A stretch of DNA of 64,000 nt from Galdieria partita (GCA_025991245.1 BQMJ01000022.1:84501-148500), one strand, 5' to 3'. Positions 45,085-56,749 are shown, numbered from the stretch's first letter. Program-made: numbers and translations. The notes: generated by a model not told the origin, from the letters alone.

Positions 45085-45500
45085 GATGACCATGAAATAC
45101 AAGAACCTCGGTTCCTCTAACTTGAATGTATCACAAGTATGTCTAGGAACGATGACTGGTGAGCAAAACAATGAAGAGGAATCCTTTGCTATTATGGACT
45201 TTGCAGTTAGTAGGGGTATCCATTTTTTGAACACTGCAGAAGCGTATCCTTCACCTATTCGTCCAGAAACTGCTGGTAGAACAGAGGAGATTATTGGTTC
45301 CTGGTTAGTAAATAAACCTAGAAGATCATATTGGCCACCAAGGTAGTTGGTTATCAACTCAATTCTCACATTCCTGGTAACCGCAAAGTTCCTAGAAGTA
45401 CTGAGCCTCAGCTTGCAAGACTGGATAGAGCCAATAGAAGCAAGTCTTCGTTGACTACAAACGGATTACGTATCCGTTTCACTCTCCAGATAGATTTATA
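45085..45500 (+). pseudogene. Decayed aldo-keto reductase (Tas-like) fragment
   Basis: The start is excellent AKR sequence: MKYKNLGSSNLNVSQVCLGTM, FAVSRGIHFLNTAEAYP and RPETAGRTEEIIGSWL. Homology then continues in other frames: ATKVVGYQLNSHIPGNRKVP with ARLDRAN, then LQTDYV and HSPDRF, corresponding to the start of the barrel of Tas-type reductases. At least three frame changes are needed, and the remaining 200 or so residues of the barrel are absent. No introns explain the shifts because the segments are contiguous. Confidence 0.8.
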
Positions 45501-45900
45501 ATTCATCATGGCTGGTTCAGCAAGGGTTGCGCACTCGCGGGGAAATTTTGATTTCATTGGTAAATTTCTCATTGCACGACAGGAGATCATTTCCTTTCTT
45601 GCTTTGGTCAGCATTGTTGCTACTAATGTTTGCACCAATCTAAACAAAAGGAGAACTCTCCTATTCATCATATCCATTGTATTTTACATTCATGGAAGCT
45701 CCTCTATCTCTGTCAGGAAGTCATTCAAGGGACCGTCCACATATCGAAATGCCAGTGATGAAAGTATCACCGTGTACTTTCTTTTCTACCCTGCAAGCTG
45801 TTCCAGTAGTGCAGAGCTCTTCTCAACACCTGTTTCAATTGACTTTACTCAATCCGACCAGATTTCTCTTAGAACAACAGGAACGAGCTCCCCTTAGATA

Positions 45901-47590
45901 ATGGTCAGCTGCGTTGATGGTAATATAGAATCTGAAGTATGCTCTGAAAACTCTACTTGTTATACCATTGATTGTGATGCCTGTTCGCTCATCCAAAATG
46001 GAGTTTCACTCACTATTAAGGACATAGTTGAAATATTCAATATACAATTAACCGATATTCTCTCTCAAGTGCAAAATAGTGGTTATCAGTTTTCTGATCT
46101 TTTGAATGCATTTGATGAAGACTGGGAAACTATCGTTGATGACTTGGATACCTCTATCGAAAAATTGCTCAATGACTATGGCGTCAGTTTGAATAAATTT
46201 GTAGCAATGACGGGAGCCACCTAACAACAGTTACTTGACAAGTTTGACTTGTTATTGAGTTTGTGCAGGAAACGGATTCTACTTTGAACAGCATCCTTTC
46301 CGCATTTAACTACAATTTGAGTAGCCTGGTTTCCGATTTCCACATAGTTTTATCTGTTATTGAAAATTTGTTCTATATACCTTTCAAAGACTTTGTCAAG
46401 CAGTTTGATCTAGATCTTCAAACTGTAGAGAAGATGTTCGGTCTTACGCCCACTCAAGTTCATGTTCAACAACTGAACATGGATATTTCCAAGTTTCTTA
46501 GTGTTTTCGAAATGTCCGTAAAGGAACTTGTACAAGAGACAGGTGCTTCTATCTCAGACATTTTAAAGTGGTTCAATACTCAGTTTGAAGATTTCGTGAA
46601 CGAGACCAATTGAACGTTGAAAGAAATATGGAAGATTCTTAACATCGGATTGCATGACGTTTTTCAAGTAGCTTCCATGTCTATCAAAGATTTCCTGAAT
46701 TTTTTCGGATATAGCTTACAAACCTTTGTTGAGACTTTTCAGTTGGTTGTCACTGATGTTCTGTCCATCTTCGATATTGGATTTGCTGACTTTGTCAAGT
46801 TGTTTCAACTTGGTTTAAATGATCTTTGGAATATATTCCAGACAATCTTTGACAACTTTTTGGACTTTATTGGATACCTAATTGTAAAGTTTGGCGAAGA
46901 TATCTCTGTAACTTGTTCGGTTATTGTGTTAGAAGAAGAATGGCTATTCCAATGAATCAATTTCGACAACAAACAAAGAACCAAAACGGAAGTCCTCATA
47001 TCTATACCTCCAGTTCTAGTCAATGCAAATGCTCTCAAAAGAATAGCCAATCATCAAGTGATACTAGCGGAGGTGGTTGAAGTTGTTTTTCTGGCAGTTC
47101 CAAAGTTCACGTCGACAAATGCTATACAAAAAAAATGGTGCAACTGCAGATATTGGATGCAAAAGGAAAGCCTAGTCAAGTCATTGGTTGGTTACATAAG
47201 GATGAATATCAAGAAGCAAACTTTGCCCATATACACTTTGCCAACTCAAGTAATATGCTTACTATAAGTGGAGACCATTTGGTATTCTCATCCAAAGGAG
47301 TGATTCGATCAAAGATGATAGTAGAAAAAACGACCCTGCTCAAAACAGATGCAGGTTTAATATCTGTTGAGTATATCAAGTGGTTCACAAGTGAGGGTGT
47401 TTATGCTCCCCTTACGGCTTCAAGCACTCTATGAGTTGATGGAATTGCTTGTTCTTGTTATGCACATTTTCCTTATCATTGGATGGCCAATTTGGTCGTC
47501 CCTACTATTCGAAAACTGCTGAGACCTTTACATAGTTATGACGACATGATTTCGTTGGCATCGGCCATGACTTTCAAATGGACATTGTAA
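45901..47590 (+). pseudogene. Decayed 11-residue-repeat protein with C-terminal Hedgehog-type Hint (Hog) domain
   Basis: A Cys-containing start (from 45901) leads into about 22 helical repeats of 11 residues with a Phe/Leu at position 1 (for example FDIGFADFVKL, FQLGLNDLWNI). A Ser/Gln-rich linker follows, then a Hog/Hint domain at about 47080-47500: CFSGSSKVHV, VIGWLHKDEYQEANFAHIH, LTISGDHLVF and GVYAPLTASSTL with VDGIACSCYAHFPYHW. Hog domains cleave themselves from the upstream part and, in animals, attach cholesterol. The frame is broken by several stops and at least two frame changes, so the gene looks dead. Upstream frames 45508-45897 may be further remains. Confidence 0.7.
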
Positions 47591-47707
47591 ATGATTCATT
47601 CTTGTGGGGGAAACAAAGGCTATTCATTCCAATGCAAAACAAGCGAATGAATTATTTACAAGATGGTAAACAAGAGCTTCTCTCAAATTCTGCCATTCGA
47701 AGAACAA

Positions 47708-48212
47708 TCAAATACCACTACTCACGTCCGAGAACTTGATATGCTCTTTCAGCCGAAGTAAATCTTCTAAACCTTCTTCCGACACTTGAATCCCTCTCCT
47801 TTCCATAGCCAACTTGAGTTCTTCTTTGCTCATCATTTTCTAAAGACAACAGTTGGTTAAACTTGTAGCAATAACATAGGGAGAAAACCGTACCCCAGTG
47901 TTCAGTGCACTGCGCAACTGTTTAGCAAGTCTTTCAAACTTACGAGCGTCTTCTTTCATAAAATACTAGTTTACGTTGTAAAAACATTATGACAAAAATA
48001 AAATTCTTTTTACACACCACTGCTTCCTCTCCCAAACCCTTATGTCGTAACAAGGTGTCAGCGTCGGTAACGTGACCACCCAACGAGTGTGGCAACTCTT
48101 CTCCTGTAGTAGGCGCATTGAAAGCTCGAATAAACTGGTACGGCATCGTAGCTTGCTTCAAATAACCATAGCTCGTCACGGTCTTTTTTAAACTTTGCAA
48201 AGAAGTTTTCAT
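47708..48212 (-). CDS. Small hypothetical protein, three exons, possibly mitochondrial
   Basis: Exons (minus) 48212..48018, 47965..47894 and 47839..47708 total 399 nt, 132 residues, with all phases matching. The N-terminus is basic and Ser/Thr-rich without acids for 30 residues (MKTSLQSLKKTVTSYGYLKQ), as in a mitochondrial presequence. The remainder is a charged helix (GLGEEAVYFMKEDARKFERL) and a second helical piece MMSKEELKLAMERRGIQV. I do not recognise the family. The third exon could splice again near its end (donor GTGAGT at 47719) rather than stop at 47708. Confidence 0.5.
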
Positions 48213-48360
48213 CACGGTCGAAATTGCTTTTATACGATCACAACGCGATCTTCATAGAATGCTTTAAAATATCTCCCAATTGAGATTTGGAAGAAGATAT
48301 CCCCTTTAACATGAGGGTGCGTAGAGAAGTTGGCAAATTACTTGTTTCATAGAGAATAAA

Positions 48361-48446
48361 CAGAAGGAAAGAAAGAGAGAGAGAAATATTGTGTGTGTGA
48401 AGGAAAGAGAGAGAGAGAGAGAGAGAGACAGAAAGAGAGATTAGAG
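48361..48446 (+). repeat. GA-rich microsatellite upstream of bromodomain gene
   Basis: Purine tract with a pure (GA)n core at about 48405-48428, a short GT run beside it (48390-48398) and looser GA/AAAG repeats around. It lies 60-150 nt before the bromodomain ATG, so it is probably in the promoter or 5' leader. Confidence 0.8.
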
Positions 48447-48508
48447 GTTTGGGTCTCTCTTGTAATCGGCCGTAATTTTCGTTGCATTTATTCGGGAGGG
48501 TGTTGAAA

Positions 48509-49840
48509 ATGGCGCCAAGAGGTCCTTGGGCATTGACTTTACGTTCACTTGCGAAGCTATCACCAGAAGAAAGAGAACCTCATCATTGTCTTATTGTTGC
48601 AGGAAATGAGATTCTTGAGAAACTTGGAAAGAGAGACACCCAAGATGTCTTTGCAGAACCCGTAGATACGTCCGTAGTTACGGACTATTTGTCCATTGTC
48701 AAGAAGCCCATGGACCTGGGAACAGTACGTGAGAAACTCAACAGGGGCCAATATACTTGTGTGGAAGATTTGAGAGAAGATATAGACCTTATATGGGACA
48801 ACTGCTGCTTGTACAATGCTCCGGAAACAGAATTTTACTCGCTGGCTTTAAAACTTCGTGACGTGACTGTAAAATTATTTGAACAGCTAGAAGTAGCTTT
48901 TCAAGAAATTGGCTTAGAGCCCCCAAGAAGGAAAAATTTACAAAGGAATTCAGCAGAAAAAGGCGAGCAGCAGCAGTACCTGAAGCAAGATAGTCCCGAC
49001 ATCGAGGACCGTTTTAAGCCATCCGAGCGCCGCATACAGTCGGATGATACATACAGGTTAAGTGGTGTTGGCCAACAAGAAGGTGCAGAGCAGTCCAAGC
49101 CACTCATTCTCAACGGTCCAAAAAGGAAACGAACTTTTGAAGAAGAGTTGACAGAGTCTTTTGAGAAGAAAGGACCCAAAGCCCCTTTTGATTTCAAGCT
49201 ACTCAAGTACACACACTATTATCCTATATTGCAAAATTTGTTTTGCTACAATTCTAACAATTCTCCTTTACAGGAGTCTGCAAAAGTGGTAGCCGAAAGA
49301 GTATTGGAAACTCTGGAGAGATTCTTCCAAGCCAGTGCTCCAACAGCTCGGTTGCTTTTATCAGGATGGCTTAGTAACGAAGAGGTGTGTTTTTGTTTTT
49401 ATTCAATTATTGTTCACCTACTAAAGCTTTTGTTATAGAATCGCAGTGGTACCATAGAGTTGTCAAAGAAAGGCGAGCCCCAGTATGAAAAAAAGAAAAT
49501 GCTTGCAAAACTTCTTCTACAGCAAGCAGGCTTTCAATCTTCGGAAATATCTTTTGATTTAGAACAGGTGAAGGAAAGCGAATCTTTGAATATTTCAAAA
49601 TTGCTGTGGAATGTTTACCGCAGTTGTTTGTTAGAACAGGATAGACAGCTAGTCAGTGGCTCAAATGTTGCTTCCTACTGCGGTCACTCCAATATGCAAA
49701 CACTAGAAAAACTTATTAGTCAACAAGTCATTGATCATTCACCTCAGTCCCTTCTTCTTGGTTCAATGAAGAACGTTGTTCATCGTAAGGAGCAGTCGGA
49801 ACCCGATCATTCATCTTCTTCAAACTTGGAAACGTTGTAA
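48509..49840 (+). CDS. Bromodomain protein
   Basis: Acetyl-lysine reader. Exons 48509..49384 and 49439..49840 total 1278 nt, 425 residues. One bromodomain at about residues 24-130: FAEPVDTSVVTDYLSIVKKPMDLGTV (ZA loop), then LIWDNCCLYNAPETEFY, in which the acetyl-lysine-binding Asn is kept (LYNAPE). The C-terminal 290 residues contain a helical region (SAKVVAERVLETLERFFQ) and a Ser-rich end; no ET, PHD or second bromodomain is visible. ATG 48509 (MAPRGPWALTLR) is the first good start. Probably nuclear. Confidence 0.85.
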
Positions 49841-50130
49841 AAGTATTGATAAGGGTTATTGTTGATTAATGAGACGTTTGGGTAGATTCTGAGACTTTTT
49901 TTTGCATTTTTTGTGGAAGTTTGTATGCGCATCATTGATAGTCATTGGTATGAAAGTTGGTATATTTTTGATGCAGTTGATATTTCCTGCTGTCTCTAAC
50001 GAAACTTTGATTATGAAACAAGCTCAATAAGGAGACGATTTCTTGCGATGAAATGCTTATTTTGATAAATAGCCAATTGAATTTTATTCCTACTACAGAT
50101 ACGAAAGCAGAGAAGACTGTAATTTCCACA

Positions 50131-50205
<75 letters not shown>

Positions 50206-50313
50206 AATTTTTTGGTTTCAGCAGTCTAACAACTTGATCCAACGAAACATTTCAAACAGTTATATGATACATGATAACTTCATTACTTGCCATAGCCATC
50301 TTATTTAAATCAT
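49841..50313. other. Intergenic stretch between convergent genes, with microsatellite
   Basis: Spacer of about 470 bases between the bromodomain and cyclin genes. Apart from the compound microsatellite listed separately I see no gene. T-rich runs at 49893-49910 may serve as 3' processing sequence. Confidence 0.4.
50134..50202. repeat. Compound (CT)n(AT)n microsatellite
   Basis: About 33 nt of alternating TC followed directly by 36 nt of pure alternating AT. It is the longest pure dinucleotide repeat in the window and is expected to be highly polymorphic. Confidence 0.95.
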
Positions 50314-51207
50314 TTATTGATGTTTCTCTTCTTCCTTTGACAAAGAGTTGGTTTTCTCTTCTGAAGAATATTCCGGTTCATAGCAGTCCAGTACTCTTTT
50401 CCATATCTCATTCAACACTATGCGGTTTACTTGAAAGTATTCATGAAACGCAACCAATCTGTTGTCCTTATCACTTTGGTCGTTTTCAGTTGTCCTATCA
50501 GGTAGTGGATAATCGTACATAGCAGCAGCAAAGGCAACCAAAGCTGTGGCGATCTCCTTGGCACGATAACGAATATGAAGGAATGGGATAGAAACATAAG
50601 TATCGTGCAGCACGTTCAAGGCAAACTGAGCCAACATTCTTTGGTTTTCTCTAGTATCTCCATATATCTTGGCCAACTGAACTATGCTGCTATGGGGAGT
50701 TTCCAAGAATATATCAAAGTGAAGACATCTCAAGACGTCCCTTTCGGCGGATAATAAATTTTCCTTTTCTTCGACATAACGGACACTTCCTTCAACAACT
50801 TCTTCTCCTCCAGGATAATCCTAATCGAATTCCGTTCATATCAACTACAATCCCTACTTATTCCTTACTCTTGATTTTCTTGTACGAACTCTGACTGTCC
50901 AGAATACTACGTCACGGAGTCTTTTATGTGTCTCTTGCACTTTACACGCCAAGAATAAACAAGCTGCTGCAATATAAGGGGCTTCTGTTCTTGGTTCTAA
51001 ATCATATAACATATCGTATCTAGTTAACAAAACAACTGCATAGTGGGCAACAGGTAGTGGAAGTGAAAGCATTTCCGAGCATACGATTATATAAGCTGCC
51101 AGTTTTCTAACAAATTGTTTTTCATAAGGTGGAATGGAAGCTATTTCTTCTGCAGAAAATAGCCACAACGACTGTCTGTTCTCTGAACTGGTTGTAGTTT
51201 GTGCCAT
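50314..51207 (-). CDS. Cyclin of the K/L/T (transcriptional CDK) type
   Basis: Exons (minus) 51207..50869 and 50820..50314 total 846 nt, 281 residues. The first cyclin fold shows WLFSAEEIASIPPYEKQF, AHYAVVLLTRYDMLYDLEPR, then YIAAACLFLACKVQETHKRLRDV, the cyclin-box core with the Lys and Glu that contact CDKs. The second fold includes LLSAERDVLRCLHFDIFLETPH and a helix AKEIATALVAFAAAMYDYPLP. The order and E..L..L.F pattern resemble cyclins K/L/T, partners of CDK9/12-type kinases in RNA polymerase II phosphorylation, and FCP1 lies 8 kb away. Subtype is not certain. Confidence 0.8.
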
Positions 51208-51551
51208 GAAACTCTGTTCAATCAAAACAATGCAATGCCCCAATCCACCATGTCACTTGAATACTGTTGCTTCAACTGGAATGGTTTTTATTGTATCAGA
51301 GTGAAAATAAATGTCCTGAGCAACTTCATTATGCTATCTTGGAACCACTGGGAGCCGTTAACTATTTTCTTTTCGCCTCTTTCCACGTGGCACCGATTGG
51401 TTGATTTACACGTCGTTGGTGATGAATGGATAAGAGTCTCTCATATATTTTGCATCGTGATAAAGAAAGCAGAGTATTTTTGTCGCTTAGATAATATCCG
51501 CAATTCCTTTCTGAACTGTCTAGTTGTGTCGTACTAAAGCAATATCTCGTT
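51208..51551. promoter_or_regulatory. Divergent intergenic region (cyclin / GT34)
   Basis: About 345 bases shared by the divergent cyclin and glycosyltransferase genes. No coding seen. A GATTGGTTGATT element (inverse CCAAT) lies near 51394-51405 and a CCACGTGG E/G-box-like palindrome at about 51384-51391, both plausible promoter motifs. Confidence 0.4.
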
Positions 51552-52771
51552 ATGGGTTGTGGTCGTACGCTTGATAGGATGATTTTACTATTAAGTTGTG
51601 TAGTTGTTACTCTATTTATTCATCGAGCGCAAGCAGAAGAAACACAACTAGCTGCAAAAAGTTCAAAGGAGATTGGTGTTCTTCAGATGTTTGATGGCAT
51701 ATGGTTCTTTCAAAAGATAGGAAACGTTACTCTTAGAAACAAACAAAGATATGCTTCACGTCACGGCTATGATATGATTATTCATAGTCCTTATGAGACC
51801 ACTGGATTGTGGGAAGAGGTATTCATTATCCGTTGTATGTGTTTTACGTTTCTTACTCTTTGTAGACTAGTTGCAAGGATAAATCTTCTACTGAAATAAT
51901 CAAACGAGGAAACCATTGTTACAAACCAAAAAAGAGTTTTAACCTCGACAGAAGAGCAGCAACCTTTGGAAAGATAAAACTAGCTTTGGCAGCTTGTGAG
52001 GGGAGACCCAACTATTGGTTGCTATGGAGCGACGCAGATGCTATGATAATCAACCAATCTATTCCTCTAGAAGACATTATTGACAATGATTACGATATTA
52101 TATTGACAGAAGATTGGTTGATGATCAACGCAGGTGTAATCTTGTTGAAATGCTCTCCATGGAATATCAAGTTTCTCAGCAAAGTATATAACGACAGAGA
52201 GTTTGACAAGGTTTGTGGACGCTGTAACTTTATGTTTGAGTATATACTATTGTGCCTTTTATAGGCAAGAGCATTGGACCAGTCTGCACTACAAACCTAT
52301 ATCGATAGCTTAGGTGATGAAGCTTCTCAGCATGTAAAGTATATCGCAAAGCATGTGATGAATGTTTATTTGGAAGAATATCGACCAGGAGATTTCCTTT
52401 TGCATATGGCAGGGAAATTATATGAGGCTACTCCAGAAGGAGCCACGGCTATTGCTCAACAATTTGATGTACTTTCACAAGTACAGGATGTGGATGATAT
52501 CGATGCCTTTTTCCGTACCCATTATGTTTTGAATTATGGAGGTTTGTGTGACCTTCCTGCTGAACAAGGTTTGATGTGTCCTCCAGAACATCAACGAAGA
52601 CTTCCAGAACCCATGAATGCTCTTACAGAAAATGACCGTTATAGGCATGTCATAATAAGATATCCTTGGATGGGAAGTCAGTGGAAAGATAAATGGGCGG
52701 ATCGTGTTCCTACTAAATGGAGCGAAACTGAAAAGTTGAAGGAGAATCCAGCAGACCACGATGAACTTTAG
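51552..52771 (+). CDS. GT34 glycosyltransferase (GMA12/MNN10 type), Golgi
   Basis: Exons 51552..51818, 51866..52210 and 52265..52771 total 1119 nt, 372 residues. A short N-terminal signal anchor (MILLLSCVVVTLFIH) suggests type-II Golgi topology. Family motifs: YASRHGYDMIIHS, the LALAACEGRPNYWLLWSDADAM metal-binding DxD stretch, INAGVILLKCSPW, DQSAL and the late FLLHMAGK segment. GT34 enzymes add alpha-linked galactose or mannose in yeast and xylose in plants. The donor sugar is unknown. The second intron uses a GTTTGT donor. Confidence 0.9.
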
Positions 52772-53020
52772 ATTTGTTCGACTGTTGTTGTACTAGTGAC
52801 GATAACGTTTTGTTTTTGTGTGTGTGTTTTTGTTTGTATTCTTTTTGATATGAAAGAAAGGAGAGAGGAGAGAGGAAGATAAAGTGGAAAGAGAGAAAAA
52901 TAAAATGACATCGTATTTGGCAGTTGGAAATTCAGGAAGATTAGTAATTCTCTTTGAAAAGATCAAATCAACGTATCGATCGATTGGAGTGAGAAACTTG
53001 GAATATATATTATTATACAA

Positions 53021-55246
53021 ATGGAAAGAGAACACTCTCTTCCAAGTTCTACCACACTTGAACCTATCCAACAAACTTGGTCAGAACAGTACGCAGCTTT
53101 ACGTTCTCGTTTTCCCTCCTTGTCCCTGGATGAACTAAGGCAGTTGTTGTACGAAAGGGGAAGAAGAACATCGCGCTCCACTTTGGCTATTGTCTTTTTG
53201 TCTTTGGTTTGTTTCTCGCTGGTAGTTGCGTTATGGTCAGTAGAAGGCATTGGAAGAGTTAAATGTCCCGAATGTAACTGTGGCTCAGAAGTAAGTCACC
53301 CAGAATAATAGACTATGACTTATACTCTCTAGGCTCATAGTCCAGAAACCGCCCAAGTAGCCGAGGAAGCGGAAATGGCAGTGGGGTTTGGATTGACAGT
53401 ATCTGGTTTAACTCTTTTATTATGTATATTTTCAACCTATTTTATTTTACAGAACCATTTTACAGCACTCCCGGACTGTATAGCTTATGTGTTTCTGGGT
53501 ATTTTAGTCGGTGCCATGATAAGAATATTTGCAAGAGATATTGTAGGTTTTGTGAATCAAGCCCTTCCTAGTCAAGTACAATTCTTTTTATTTGTTCTAC
53601 CACCCATAATCTTTGAGGCAGGCTATTCATTGAATAAGAGTGATTTCTTTGCTCAAAGCGGCAGCATATTTGTGTTTGCAGTGATTGGAACTTTTGTCTC
53701 AGCAGTTGTCTTTGGAATATTATTGTGGTTGATGGGAATTATTCATGCCAGTTTTACTTTAACATTTTGGGAAGCTTTGAGTTTTGGAGCTCTCATATCT
53801 GCAGTTGATCCAGTTGCTACTATTGCAGTGTTCAATGCGTTGAGAGTGAACAAAACTTTGCATTTCTTAGTATTTGGTGAAAGCGTGTTGAATGATGCAG
53901 TTGCTATTGTACTTTATCATGTATTTTCTTCGATGTTGGTGTCTGATCGCCCATCTTCCATTACCCCTTTTTTTCAATTTATTGAAATATTCTTTGGTTC
54001 TGCAGCTATTGGCTTTGTGAATGCAGCAGTTACTGCCCTTATGTTGAAGTATACTCACTTGTTTCGATATCCTACTTTGGAAAGCAGTTTATATTTTATG
54101 TTGGCATTCTTTCCTTATTTGCTTTGTGAAGGTAGGTGAGAGAATTTTGTCTTGTTTCTGTTATATGTATATATGTATATATATTAGGCGTTGGTCTATC
54201 AGGTATTATGGGTGTATTATCGAATGGAGTATTCTTAGCACATTATGCACATCCCAATTTGAGTCCCATTGCTCAAATATCATCGCAACAAGCTTTCAAA
54301 ATGATTGCCTTTCTGGCGGAAACTTTTGTATTTGTTTATTTAGGTTTGGCATTGACCACCTTTCGTCTATCATGGCAACCTTTACTTGTCTTGTGGGGAA
54401 TCATTTTTACTCTTGTATCGAGGTAAGCTATTCACACACACATATATATACATATGTATATATAGTTTGTTCATCATTCTTCTCTCGACTTTGTAGAGCA
54501 TTCAATATATTTCCCCTTTCCTGGATACTTAATCGGTATCGTTCAGATAGAATATCTATGAAGAATCAATTCATTATGTGGTTTTCTGGTTTAAGAGGAG
54601 CTATAGCGTTTGCGTTATCTTTGAATTTTCCTACACAGGGTGCTGATAACGAAGTTCGACGTGCTGTGATATCTACGACATTGGTAAGTGTTGTTGTATT
54701 TATACCCAGTAGATTTATTTCTAGTCGATTGTATTATTTACGGTGATTGTATTGGGAGGAGGAACCATGCCATTGTTACGCTTATTGCGTGTGGAAGGTG
54801 CTGATTCTGCGGAAACCGATGTAGTTCATTCGCGTTTTATTGAGAATGATGAAGAAACTCAAGAAGACACTATTCCAACAGGAGCCAATGGAATGGCACC
54901 TTCGAGAGAGTACAAGCCGGGGTCTCTTCAAGTGGGTAATCATGTTCAACCCTTTGGTATTTTTCAATATTTGGATAACTGTTATTTGAAACCTTGTTTT
55001 CGAGTGGCACATACTAGAACAGGTGAAGCAACGGAAAGAGCTTTACGTCGCATTGCGAGTACGAGAGGAAGATATCTTACTCCTCATGAAATTGGAAGTT
55101 ATTTAGAAGCTGCTGCAGAAGAAGTATCTCCTTTGTACTCTCCTCAAGCAATGGAAGAAGATGCTTTGGAAACTCAAGAAGAAGCACCAGAAATACCGTT
55201 TTCTTCTCAATCAAGACAAGTGTCTGTACATGATCGTCATTCTTGA
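53021..55246 (+). CDS. Na+(K+)/H+ exchanger, NHE/NHX (CPA1) family
   Basis: Exons 53021..53290, 53333..54131, 54188..54422, 54497..54683 and 54725..55246 total 2013 nt, 670 residues. The first exon has a coiled N-terminus and a transmembrane helix (TLAIVFLSLVCFSLVVALWSV). Then the CPA1 core: FFLFVLPPIIFEAGYSL (amiloride-site motif), SFGALISAVDPVATIAVF and FGESVLNDAVAIVL (ND motif), FKMIAFLAETFVFVYLGLA, FSGLRGAIAFALSL and VLGGGTMPLL. The motifs resemble endomembrane NHE8/NHX types. A 170-residue cytosolic tail ends Ser-rich. It is relevant to pH and salt balance in an acid- or salt-exposed cell, which is inference. Confidence 0.93.
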
Positions 55247-55301
55247 ATAATTTAAATATTTCAATTTATATATACATATTGCTATGATGGATCTATTTCT
55301 A

Positions 55302-56677
55302 TCATTTTATGAAAGCAACTTGTTCGTTTTCTTCTTCAATCACAGGTAATGTCAATGACGACGATTCAGTAGACTCCAAACCATTAGTAGTTTGTTGAAA
55401 ATCCACACGAAAAGAACAAGCACCGAGACGAAGCAGATCGGGTTGCATTTCCATAATCAACTGTAAACTACACAAGCAACTTCGATAACCCAACAAAAAC
55501 AATTCCATTTTCTCTTCTTTCGTCAACTTCAATTGCAAAAATGAATATTTACCACTATTTACATATATCGTTCTTCCTTTAATATTTCTATAGATTTGCA
55601 ATCGTTCCAACTCCCACATCATACAGGAAACAACTCGATTCAAAAAGGAATAACGACCATCATCCGATCCATATTTATCGATGCCTTCCATATCTTGCAG
55701 TATTCCTGCCTCTTCTAAAATACGATGGCGTCTTGTTTCAAATGTTTCCGCATCCACTATAGCAAGTCCTTCTACAAACTCTGCTCGTAACTCTCGTTCC
55801 ATATTGGCTTTGTCGGTGATGCGAAAACCTAAAACTTGATGACTAGGCGTCACAACATCCAATGGATAGTTATCCAATAAACCTCCATCTACGAGTAAAT
55901 GATTGCCATATTCTACAGGTTCATAGATGCCAGGTATACTACTGGATGCACGTACAGCCAAAGCTATTTCCATTTCGGGATAATTTCTAGCACAAAGTAG
56001 CATTTTCTCAAAAGAATCTACTGCAGTAGCCACAATAATCAAGTCCTTGTGATATTTTGATTTCAACTGTTGAAAGGTCAACTTGGCATTGCCCGTCTTT
56101 TTAGCTATCAACTGACCCATCCAACGATACAATCTATCCCCACTATTGATTCCAACCTCAGAATGTGCCAAACAAGAGCAAGCAATCTTCGATACTCTTG
56201 TCCACTGTACTTTTACAAGTTGTGAAAAATCACAGTGTTCTAAAACTTCATACAATTCCGAAGGACTATAGCCAACTGCCAATAAGGCTGCACAAATCGA
56301 ACCAGCGGAAACTCCAGCATATTTTTTAATGTCTTTAAGCACGAGTCCATAATCGATACAAGCGGATAACGCCCCTAAGAACCCGGTACCCAATACCCCA
56401 CCACCACTATGACGTACCCAAAGTTATCATAGACACGAAATATGAATTCTACTTGCCTAAATACCAAAGTATGAATTTCTTGTAGGAAATCAATCAACTG
56501 TCCCTTTAACTGGGTTTGTAGCCTTTCCTTGTACTGTTGTATCTGTTGTTGGATGTTTGCATTACGAGTTGCTGCTTCATGATCTCGCTTCTTTCTCTCG
56601 GATAGTGTCAACTTGTAGTTTTTATTTCCATAAAGAATTTTCTGATGGATAGGGTTGGAAGATGACGTCTTACTCAT
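55302..56677 (-). CDS. Patatin-like phospholipase
   Basis: Serine acyl hydrolase with Ser-Asp dyad. Exons (minus) 56677..56457 and 56406..55302 total 1326 nt, 441 residues. The intron is GC-AG (TAG|GCAAGT) and joins the oxyanion motif: LVFSGGGVLGTGFLGAL. Then GVSAGS (nucleophile GxSxG), ASSSIPGIYEPV and LLVDGGLLDNYP (DGG with the catalytic Asp). The N-terminal 60 residues are charged and Gln-rich, likely coiled coil. The C-terminal 150 residues are helical with no further domain. It is convergent with the exchanger gene, with 55 nt between stops. Confidence 0.9.
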
Positions 56678-56749
56678 AAGAAGAAAAGTCAACAAATGTG
56701 ACGTACTCTTAGGGAAGGAAATGATTCTAGAAGACGCACGATGGGTTCT

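Noticed and set aside
46201-46268. A GT-AG intron that would remove the first in-frame stop of the Hog protein's repeat block
   Set aside because: The borders are acceptable, but the would-be intron continues the 11-residue repeat register, so it is coding-derived and the stop is better read as decay.
46263-46955. Programmed stop-codon read-through or selenocysteine in the Hog gene
   Set aside because: The interruptions include TAA as well as TGA and are accompanied by frame changes; a pseudogene explains all of them.
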